DNA from: Pyrinomonadaceae bacterium
GTDB lineage: Bacteria; Acidobacteriota; Blastocatellia; Pyrinomonadales; Pyrinomonadaceae
DNA: 64,000 nucleotides
Assembly (NCBI GenBank): GCA_028284415.1
Contig: JANQRU010000004.1
Coordinates: 1 to 64,000, forward strand
Direction: 5' to 3'
Below the pieces are notes generated by a model. It worked only from the letters and a program-made list of their open reading frames with translations, was not told where the DNA came from and ran no database searches. Position numbers and translations under genes: made by a program. Shown here one piece after another: positions 9,787 through 16,871 of this stretch (positions are counted from its first letter, which is position 1; the number at the start of each line of letters is the position of its first letter).

Positions 9787-10074
9787 TTAAAAGTGTGAAG
9801 CTCAGTCTCGAAGGGTCCGTATCAAGACTGAGCCCGCAAGAAAGAGGGCTACCCCCGTCCCCACTTTCTCACATCTAATCTTTAGTTACGGACTATTTTT
9901 TAATTTAGTCCGTAAACTAAGGTCTTATAAGTAATCCCCCCAGATTTAATACTCACAAGACCTCAGTTTAAGATTAAGAAAGTTTTTCATATGCTTTGCA
10001 TAAAGACGTTTCCTGTTGTCAATTACCTTGCCCCCAATTTAAGGTTTTTGTCTGTCGGAAACGCCTTCCGCACT
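9757..10074 (-). ncRNA. candidate structured small RNA or leader RNA (~318 nt)
   Basis: This stretch has no credible ORF. Positions ~9795-9875 are markedly GC-richer than their surroundings, as structured RNAs in AT-rich genomes often are. On the minus strand I see a hairpin CGGAA/TTCCG near the predicted 5' end, arms at 9968-9956/9926-9914 (12 of 13 pairs), arms near 9919-9905/9897-9884 (TTAGTTTACGGACTA with TAGTCCGTAACTAA), a hairpin GCTCAGTCT/AGACTGAGC around 9802-9833, a closing helix AAAGTG/CACTTT and a terminator. The second and third helices share an arm and exclude each other. Three G-runs (GGGGG, GGGGGG, GGGGACGGGGG) lie in loops. It matches no riboswitch or RNA family I can recall. 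Confidence 0.6.
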
Positions 10075-10084
10075 TTTATTTAAT

Positions 10085-10100
10085 TACAACCTGCGTGCCA
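10085..10100 (-). promoter_or_regulatory. sigma-54 (-24/-12) promoter
   Basis: Minus strand TGGCACGCAGGTTGTA against the consensus TGGCACG-N4-TTGCW: every core base fits except T for C at -12. GG and GT are separated by 10 nt as required. It predicts transcription starting near 10074 and running into the structured RNA. Confidence 0.7.
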
Positions 10101-10196
10101 AAGTTTTTTAATTTTGAGAAATATCTGCAAACCTTGTATTTACAACACTTCATTAAAATATATACAGAATTTATCAAAGGTGAAAGATCAGGGTAC

Positions 10197-10241
10197 TGAC
10201 ATTTTGTCATACCATTTTTTTCATCTTGTGACATCTTGTCA
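10197..10241 (-). promoter_or_regulatory. tandem enhancer-like palindromes TGACA-N3-TGTCA
   Basis: TGACATTTTGTCA at 10197-10209 and TGACATCTTGTCA at 10229-10241, 32 nt apart centre to centre (about three helical turns) and roughly 100-145 nt upstream of the sigma-54 promoter. This is the position and symmetry expected of upstream sites for an NtrC-family activator, whose gene ends 5 nt away. Confidence 0.65.
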
Positions 10242-10245
10242 GATA

Positions 10246-11604
10246 TTATGATTTATATTCTTTAAGCTTTCGGTAGAGGGTGCGGGAAGTTATACCTAGA
10301 ATTGATGCAGCCTTTTCCCTGTTTCCATCAACAGTAGAAAGAACCTTGAGAATATGTTTTTTTTCTAGCTCAGCCAATGTGATTGGCTCAAACTTAGGAG
10401 AATCACCATTTTGGATAATATCTATATTTTGACTTGCCAGTCCATAAATCTCATCAATCAAATCATCTATGGATAGAGCAACACTCCTTTCAAGCGTATT
10501 TTTGAGCTCACGTATGTTTCCATGCCATTTGTGAGAAAGCAATTGTTTTATAGCTTGATCGGTTAATTGTAGGTTCGGACGATTATATTTTTGTGCCAAT
10601 TTCTCTAGGAAAAACTCTGACAAATTGGGAATATCTTCAGGTCTCTCACGCAAAGATGGAAGATGAAAACTTATGACATTCAAGCGATAAAACAAATCTG
10701 CACGAAAATTTTTGTTGGCGACTTCCTCAGGCAAAACTTTGTTGGTAGCGGCGATGACGCGAACATCTATTTTTATGTCACGGGTTGAACCGACCCTTCT
10801 GAAAGTTGAGTTTTCCAGAAAATGCAGAAGTTTAACCTGCATCGTCAGAGGCATTTCTCCAATTTCATCCAGAAAAAGAGTCGAACCATCTGCGGCTTCT
10901 ATTAAACCAACTTTCTGTTTGCTTGCTCCTGTAAATGCTCCTTTTTCATAACCAAAAAACTCTGACTCAAAAAGATTTTCGGGTAAAGCACCGCAGTTAA
11001 CGGAAATAAGTGGTAAATCAGCTCTGGGGCTTTGGGAATGAATCCAACGCGAAAGCACGTCTTTACCAGTTCCCGATTCACCTGTTATTAAAAGTGTCGT
11101 ATCTAATTGAGCGACTCTTTCAGCTTGAGCAAAAAGTTCATCCAAAGCTGGGCTTTTGTAAACGCCTTGACTTCCAGAAGCCTCATTTTGCTGTCGAACT
11201 GCAACTCTTAATCTCTCATTTTGTTTTACTAAATTATATTTTTCAGCGGCTTTGCGAATCAGAGTTTCGATATGCTCGGGATCAGCAGGTTTTGTAATGT
11301 AATCATATGCCCCGCGCCGCATAGACATAACGCCTGTTTCCAGAGATTTGTCAGCGGTAAGCATTATTACCTCAGGAGCGTTTTCCGTCTGCCTGATTTT
11401 TGCTAAAACATCTACACCGGAAATGTCCGGAAGATTTACATCAAGCAAGACCACATCATAATCATCTTTTTGCAAAGCGTTTATAACAGATTGTCCATTA
11501 TTAGTAGTAGAGATTTGCAAATCATCAGACGCAAGTTGCGTAGGTAAGAGCCTAAGCAAAACCGGGTCATCATCAGCTAACAAAATTTTTAACTTAGAAG
11601 TCAT
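10246..11604 (-). CDS. NtrC-family sigma-54-dependent response regulator
   Basis: 452 residues: receiver domain (LLADDDPVLLRLL; phospho-acceptor Asp in VVLLDVNLP near residue 55; K in YITKPAD), AAA+ domain with Walker A TGESGTGKD (~166) and the sigma-54 contact loop GAFTGA (~222), Walker B LFLDEIGEM, and a C-terminal Fis-type HTH (LSTVDGNREKAASILGITSR, ~425-445). It activates sigma-54 promoters when phosphorylated. The ATG overlaps the DinB gene stop by one base (TAATG), indicating translational coupling. Likely targets are the tandem palindromes and sigma-54 promoter lying directly downstream. The hybrid kinase at 7703-9706 is the probable phosphodonor. Confidence 0.93.
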   Translation of the reverse strand: MTSKLKILLADDDPVLLRLLPTQLASDDLQISTTNNGQSVINALQKDDYDVVLLDVNLPDISGVDVLAKIRQTENAPEVIMLTADKSLETGVMSMRRGAYDYITKPADPEHIETLIRKAAEKYNLVKQNERLRVAVRQQNEASGSQGVYKSPALDELFAQAERVAQLDTTLLITGESGTGKDVLSRWIHSQSPRADLPLISVNCGALPENLFESEFFGYEKGAFTGASKQKVGLIEAADGSTLFLDEIGEMPLTMQVKLLHFLENSTFRRVGSTRDIKIDVRVIAATNKVLPEEVANKNFRADLFYRLNVISFHLPSLRERPEDIPNLSEFFLEKLAQKYNRPNLQLTDQAIKQLLSHKWHGNIRELKNTLERSVALSIDDLIDEIYGLASQNIDIIQNGDSPKFEPITLAELEKKHILKVLSTVDGNREKAASILGITSRTLYRKLKEYKS

Positions 11605-12143
11605 TATTGGTTAGACAAGATTCTTTTAATTTGATTCGTGTGTCGTATTTCGTGAACTCCAATAAGTGCCAGCCAGTCCTGTGCGGTTAGGTTTCCGAAA
11701 GCAGGATGTGGAAAAGCATATTCTGTCCCATCTATTTCCTCAAACTTAGAACGCAGATTATTGAGATATTCTCTGTTTGTTTCCATTTTCTTGAGAGATT
11801 CAGCAACCGTCTGTTGCCCTTGTGGATGAACTCTCTCTGGAGCTACAAATTTTTGATCTTCTTCATCGGCTTTTTTGATACTTTCGACAAAATTTTCAGA
11901 AAGCCTTATAGTTCCATCCGATGTTTTTCCATCTGTCTCAGCTTTTGAAAGAAGCTTTGCAGAAATTTTGGTCATTCCCTCTTCAACCGTTGCAAGATGC
12001 TCCATAACAGAAGCAATATGCCACTTTTCTCCTTCCGGTAAAAAATTTGCCTGTTCTTCAGTTAATTCGCTTACGATTGTTTTTAACTTTTCCCGAATTC
12101 TGTCATTTGCCTCATAAACATCGGCAATAGTCTTATAATTCAT
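11604..12143 (-). CDS. DinB/YfiT-family putative metal-dependent protein
   Basis: 179 residues forming the four-helix DinB bundle. The family's metal-binding histidines are visible: H in SVMEHLATVEEG (~48) and the pair in GVHEIRHTNQ (~164-168). Members include thiol-S-transferases and many proteins of unknown function; the substrate is not predictable. The stop overlaps the regulator ATG by one base, and the propeller lipoprotein gene ends 12 nt upstream, so the three form an operon. The C-terminal phrase GNLTAQDWLALIGVHEIRH is typical of acidobacterial members. Confidence 0.8.
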   Translation of the reverse strand: MNYKTIADVYEANDRIREKLKTIVSELTEEQANFLPEGEKWHIASVMEHLATVEEGMTKISAKLLSKAETDGKTSDGTIRLSENFVESIKKADEEDQKFVAPERVHPQGQQTVAESLKKMETNREYLNNLRSKFEEIDGTEYAFPHPAFGNLTAQDWLALIGVHEIRHTNQIKRILSNQ

Positions 12144-12155
12144 ACCGTTTTTTAA

Positions 12156-13562
12156 TTAATTCTGATTTGTTTTATTTATCGTTTTAACCTGTGAACTTAA
12201 AATGAGACGATGCCAACGCAAATAACTTCTAACACTTTCGGCTTCAATCTGCATATCTCTAACAAAACCCGTCTGTAGATAAAGTAAATCAGCTTGCAAC
12301 CAGTCAAGATTGATAATCGGGTTAAAAGAAACCAAAGTGTTTGGATTAGGCAAAGCACTTTCCGGCTGATTTACTGGCAAATTTGCGTTCGCATTTTGAG
12401 AATTCGCATTGTTCTCTTTCGGAGTTTCCGTATTGCTATTCTCTGTATTGGTATTACTTGATTCTTCAGTCTTTAGCTTTTCATCATATTTTCTTGAAGC
12501 AAGTAATAAATCATTTCTCAAAGGGATTGCCGCTTGCGTTGGTCTTGCGGCAACCGCATCGTAAATCCTGACTTGTTTGTTATAAGCAACCGCGACCTTT
12601 GCTGAATCGGGCGACCAGACGGGATGAACGTAAGTTCCAAAATCATCAAGAAGACGCTCGCGTCCATTTTTTTCAACAAGTCTTGGTCTGCCCATCGGAA
12701 CAAATAAATATCCCGCATTCCCCATTCGTTGTTTTCTAATTCTCCATTCGGTAATAGGAGTTGCCAACGCCGCCAAAGCTGAACTATTCGGTGCCCATGT
12801 AAAATAGAAATAAATTAGTCCTTCATTTTGTGTAAGAGGCTTTACATCTCCTCCATCTGCATTACAGATATAAATTTGTTCTGTCCTAAAGGTTATTACA
12901 TCTTTTGGCGGTTCCAGTGAATCTCCTGTGTCGGAGTTAGTAGCTTCTGTATTCGTATTTGATTCGGTATTAGTTTCCGTATTTGTGTTTGTATTTCCGT
13001 CCGCTGTTTCGACAACTTCAGCTTTTGTATTTGTGTTGGAATTTTTGTTCTCACCTTCCTTCTTGGGGTCTTCAATTCCTGATAGCGGATCAGTTCTGCC
13101 ACGCACCATAGCAACAAACGCAACATTTTGAGAATCAGGTGCCCAAACGATTGTATCTGGAAAATGAACAGCCATTTCTTCATGAGTGATCTTACTCAAA
13201 AGCTTGCCTTCAGCAGAATACATATCTAAACGAAACTCTGTCTGAAGATCGCCGATTTTATGATAAACCGCTAAAACTCTTTTGCTATCAGGCGAAATCA
13301 AAGCTTTATCCAACATTTCCTGCGGACGATTGTTATCAAAATCCAACCGAACGGCTTCGTTTATCTGATCAGCATTCTGTTTCTTCTCATCAGACGGTGC
13401 GGGAACATCCGCTTCAAAACGATAGTTGAGAAGTTGTGCCGGAATTTCACTCAAAGGAGCTTTAGGCTTTTCTTCTTCTTTTTTGACTGCATTTTCGGGA
13501 CAAGCTGTCGCCAATAAAGCAAGTACAACCAAAATAAGTTTTGCAGAAGTTTTGTAGAACAT
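12156..13562 (-). CDS. lipoprotein with TolB/PD40-type beta-propeller
   Basis: 468 residues. A lipoprotein signal ends in LLATAC (Cys ~21). The body shows PD40/TolB-like blades (VVWAPDSQNVAFVAMVRG, FTWAPNSSALAALATP, HPVWSPDSAKVAVAYNKQ) interrupted by long Asn/Thr/Glu-rich low-complexity linkers (for example NTNTETNTESNTNTEATN near residue 190). Such linkers recur in proteins of this bacterial group. It probably sits on the outer or inner membrane facing the periplasm; its ligand is unknown. First gene of the unit with dinB and the NtrC-type regulator (12-nt gap). Confidence 0.75.
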   Translation of the reverse strand: MFYKTSAKLILVVLALLATACPENAVKKEEEKPKAPLSEIPAQLLNYRFEADVPAPSDEKKQNADQINEAVRLDFDNNRPQEMLDKALISPDSKRVLAVYHKIGDLQTEFRLDMYSAEGKLLSKITHEEMAVHFPDTIVWAPDSQNVAFVAMVRGRTDPLSGIEDPKKEGENKNSNTNTKAEVVETADGNTNTNTETNTESNTNTEATNSDTGDSLEPPKDVITFRTEQIYICNADGGDVKPLTQNEGLIYFYFTWAPNSSALAALATPITEWRIRKQRMGNAGYLFVPMGRPRLVEKNGRERLLDDFGTYVHPVWSPDSAKVAVAYNKQVRIYDAVAARPTQAAIPLRNDLLLASRKYDEKLKTEESSNTNTENSNTETPKENNANSQNANANLPVNQPESALPNPNTLVSFNPIINLDWLQADLLYLQTGFVRDMQIEAESVRSYLRWHRLILSSQVKTINKTNQN

Positions 13563-13655
13563 AGTTTCTCAAAATAAAATAAAACAGGATAAACAAGAAA
13601 GCAGAATAAATAATTCTCCTAATCTTGCAGACCCTGTTTATTTTATGTAAAGAGT

Positions 13656-15524
13656 TTAATTTAAGCTAGCCCCTAAATATGATTGATATAAACTCTTCTG
13701 TTGTTCGGAAGGATTTGCAACAGGAATGATCGCATACCCCGAAGCAGGAGTTTTTCCAAGCGTCACTTCCATCTCACGTAACTTATTGTGTCTGAATAGC
13801 GTCACTTTGATCTTATCTCCAGCTTTTTTCCTGTTTATGTGAAAATTCATTGCTTGCGGACTTGTCACTTGATAACCATCCAGAGCGACAATTAAATCAC
13901 CCGAATTTAACCCCCATTCTGAGGCAGGCGTTCCGGCTGGAATAGATGTAATGTTCATTCCTCCCTGCCCCGAACGAACATTTGCTCCAAAGTAAGGTCT
14001 GTCATTTTCAGGTCGGAGTTTAACCATCTGTAAGCCAATATCATTCAAAATAGAATTGTAATCAATTTCTTCTTTACCACTAACGTACTTTTTGAAGAAA
14101 CTATCTAAACTCGTTCCTGCCATCTGTTCACAAACTCTTTGAAAATCTTCGGATGTAAAAGTCTTATTTCGCTTCTTGTAAAAATCGTCATACATAGTCC
14201 GTATTACATTATCCAAAGATTTTGCTCCTTTGGATTCGGTACGAATTTTAATATCTAACAAGAAATTAACTAATTCGCCCTTGCTGTAATAAGAAATCTG
14301 ACGATTTACCGAATGCTCATCGGGACGATAACCTTTTATCCAAGCATCAAAACTAGCTTCTTCCAGACTTGTTTGAAATCTGCCCGGTTGCCTTTCCAGA
14401 CTTTGGGCGATTCTTGCGTAGTTTGCCAAAACAGATTTGGGGTTATGTATTCCCGCACGATTCATCAAAACCCATTCATAATATGAAGTCGTTCCTTCCG
14501 CTACCCAAAGCAATTTTGAATAGTTTTCATTTTCATAATCGAAAGGTCCAAGCGGATCAGGACGTAATCTTTTGACATTGTACAAATGGAAAAACTCATG
14601 CACCACGAGATTTAAGAAAGCCTTGTATCTGCCTTCAGGCTGAAAACCCCAACGATTCCATTGCAGAGCAGTTGAGTTAAGATGTTCTAACCCGCCGCCA
14701 CCGCGTAAATTCAATATGAAGGTATAATCCTCATACGGTAACTCACCAAACATCTTATAATGTTCTTCGACGATTTTTTTTGTATCTTCAACTATTCTGT
14801 CGAGGTCATAATTTCCTTCACCCGTTACAACATAACGATGAGACTTACCTCGAACCGTAAACTTTTTCTCTTTGAAATCACTTACTTCAATTGGTGAATC
14901 ATATAAAATATCGAAATTTGCTGCCCTGAATGTGTTCGCTTGTCCGACAACCGGTCTCAATCCCGTTGCAACTCTCCAATTCCCGTATGGATTAACTTTT
15001 ACTGTAGAAGGTGCTTTTATCTGCCCTTTCGGAAACATCAAAGTTGCCGGAGGTGTTATAAAAGCATGCTCATAATTCAATTCGTTTGTACGAACGGTTA
15101 AGTCATTGGAATAGACTCTATAACCGACCCGAACACCTTTTGCTCCTTTTGTATCAATCTGCCATGTATTTTTATTGATCTTACGCCAATCCAGAGCATT
15201 TCCATTTGCATCCAGAACTGTAAAATCCTGAACATGACGTGCATATTCCCTAACCAGATAACTTCCCGGCGTCCACACAGGCATTTTCACTTCCAGTTGT
15301 GCTGGCATCTGTGCCCAATTAACATCCATCTGAACTTCCAAAAGATGAGTCCAGGGTTTTGACATTGAGATCGTGAAATCTATGTCGGGTGTCGTTTGTG
15401 CTTTAGAAGCTTTTGCCACAGCATTTGAGCTCTCACTTTTAGCGTAAATTTCGCCACTTACACCAACAAAAGCCAAAGCAAAGATCAACAAAAATAAAAC
15501 TTTAGTTTTAAACACATTCCGCAT
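13656..15524 (-). CDS. M61-family (glycyl aminopeptidase-like) metallopeptidase with PDZ domain
   Basis: 622 residues with a signal peptide (LFLLIFALAFVGVSGEIYA). The N-terminal beta domain contains ISMSKPWTHLLEVQMDVNW. The catalytic zinc motif HEFFHLYNVKRLRP is near residue 315, with a downstream glutamate in WVAEGTTSYYEW. A C-terminal PDZ domain (NSGDLIVALDGYQV, ~545-560) fits the family layout and length. It should cleave peptides in the periplasm. Ninety-three nt separate it from the lipoprotein gene downstream; own promoter likely in the 15525-15712 gap shared with rarA. Confidence 0.9.
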   Translation of the reverse strand: MRNVFKTKVLFLLIFALAFVGVSGEIYAKSESSNAVAKASKAQTTPDIDFTISMSKPWTHLLEVQMDVNWAQMPAQLEVKMPVWTPGSYLVREYARHVQDFTVLDANGNALDWRKINKNTWQIDTKGAKGVRVGYRVYSNDLTVRTNELNYEHAFITPPATLMFPKGQIKAPSTVKVNPYGNWRVATGLRPVVGQANTFRAANFDILYDSPIEVSDFKEKKFTVRGKSHRYVVTGEGNYDLDRIVEDTKKIVEEHYKMFGELPYEDYTFILNLRGGGGLEHLNSTALQWNRWGFQPEGRYKAFLNLVVHEFFHLYNVKRLRPDPLGPFDYENENYSKLLWVAEGTTSYYEWVLMNRAGIHNPKSVLANYARIAQSLERQPGRFQTSLEEASFDAWIKGYRPDEHSVNRQISYYSKGELVNFLLDIKIRTESKGAKSLDNVIRTMYDDFYKKRNKTFTSEDFQRVCEQMAGTSLDSFFKKYVSGKEEIDYNSILNDIGLQMVKLRPENDRPYFGANVRSGQGGMNITSIPAGTPASEWGLNSGDLIVALDGYQVTSPQAMNFHINRKKAGDKIKVTLFRHNKLREMEVTLGKTPASGYAIIPVANPSEQQKSLYQSYLGASLN

Positions 15525-15712
15525 AAGTAATTTATGACATCTCCAAATTTTGTATTTTATTTGCCTGTTATCTTACAAAAGTTTCCGCCAAAAATCACTT
15601 GGCGATTGAGCGGGAAGAGAGCATTTGAGCAATTTTGAGTTTATTAGGTAACTTTGCAATTTCAGTTTCTTTGATTCGATTTTGAGCCAAAATGTTTTAT
15701 ATTTTTTTTCAA

Positions 15713-16837
15713 ATGAATCCGCTCGCAAATAAAATCCGCCCGAAAGATCTGTCTGAATTTGTCGGACAAAAACATCTCGTCGGCGAAGGAAAACCACTAC
15801 GTTTGGCAATTGAAAACGGTCATATATTTTCTTTCATCCTATGGGGCACACCCGGCGTCGGAAAAACGACTCTTGCAAGAATTTACGCCGATGCGATTAA
15901 TGCGGATTTTTACGAGCTATCCGCTGTTTCCGCAAGCAAAAACGACATACGAAAAATCGTCGAAAAGGGAAAAGACACTGCACGCCCGAAAGTTTTATTT
16001 CTCGATGAAATTCATCGTTTTAACAAAGCCCAACAGGATTTCTTGTTGCCGTTTGTCGAAAGCGGCGAGCTAACACTAATCGGTGCAACAACCGAAAATC
16101 CAAGTTTTGAAGTCATCTCCGCACTTTTATCACGTCTCAGAGTTTTTGTTTTGGAAGAACTGAAATCAGAAGAAATGAAAACAATAATTAATCGGACAGG
16201 CTTTGATCTTGACGGTGAAGCAAGAGATTGGCTTGTTACAATGGCGGATGGCGACGCACGTCAAGCATTAACAATGCTTGATAATACCGCCCAGCTTCAC
16301 AAAGACAAAATCACACCCGAAACGCTCAAAAACACACTCCAAGCAAAATTCTTACGCTACGACAAAAAAGGGGAAGAGCATTACAATACAATCAGTGCGT
16401 TCATAAAATCGATGCGTGCCAGCGATGCTGATGCGGCAATGTATTATCTCGCACGTATGATCGAAGCCGGCGAAGACCCGAAATTCATCGCCCGCCGAAT
16501 GGTAATTTTCGCCTCCGAAGACATCGGTCTCGCCGTTCCAACCGCACTCGTCGTCGCCAACGAAGTTTTCCGTGCAGTAGAAACTATCGGTTTGCCCGAA
16601 GCGGGAATAAATTTAGCCCACGGAGTCGCATATCTTTCAAACTGTAAAAAAGACCGCTCGGCTTATGATGCTTACAAATCCGCTCTCGAAGACGCAAAAA
16701 AATTCGGCAATCTGCCGATTCCTTTGAAACTCCGAAACGCTCCGACAAAATTGATGAAAGAATTAGGTTACGGCAAAGACGATGGTGAGAAAGGATTACT
16801 ACCCGATGAATTAAAGGGAAAGAAATATTTGAAATAG
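15713..16837 (+). CDS. rarA: replication-associated recombination protein A (AAA+ ATPase)
   Basis: 374 residues from ATG 15713 (MNPLANKIRP). The open frame runs seven codons further upstream but family members start near NPLAxxxRPxxL. Walker A is WGTPGVGKTT (~45), Walker B VLFLDEIHRFN (~96), sensor 1 GATTENPSF, followed by the C-terminal tetramerisation region (ARRMVIFASEDIGLAVPTAL, YLSNCKKDRSAYDAY). RarA/MgsA acts at stalled forks and is related to clamp-loader ATPases. It is slightly shorter than the E. coli protein. It faces the M61 gene divergently. Confidence 0.93.
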   Translation: MNPLANKIRPKDLSEFVGQKHLVGEGKPLRLAIENGHIFSFILWGTPGVGKTTLARIYADAINADFYELSAVSASKNDIRKIVEKGKDTARPKVLFLDEIHRFNKAQQDFLLPFVESGELTLIGATTENPSFEVISALLSRLRVFVLEELKSEEMKTIINRTGFDLDGEARDWLVTMADGDARQALTMLDNTAQLHKDKITPETLKNTLQAKFLRYDKKGEEHYNTISAFIKSMRASDADAAMYYLARMIEAGEDPKFIARRMVIFASEDIGLAVPTALVVANEVFRAVETIGLPEAGINLAHGVAYLSNCKKDRSAYDAYKSALEDAKKFGNLPIPLKLRNAPTKLMKELGYGKDDGEKGLLPDELKGKKYLK

Positions 16838-16871
16838 ACTTAGGAGACATGAAAAGACTTTTAGCAATTTC

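Noticed and set aside
9787..10074. Known RNA: 6S, tmRNA, SRP RNA, RNase P or a common riboswitch
   Set aside because: None of their conserved sequences (tmRNA acceptor and tag, SRP GGAAG loop, RNase P P4, TPP, cobalamin, SAM or c-di-GMP cores) could be found by eye.
9996..10199. 67-codon plus-strand ORF in the regulator-kinase spacer
   Set aside because: No ribosome binding site, odd composition, and it overlaps the predicted sigma-54 promoter and RNA on the other strand.
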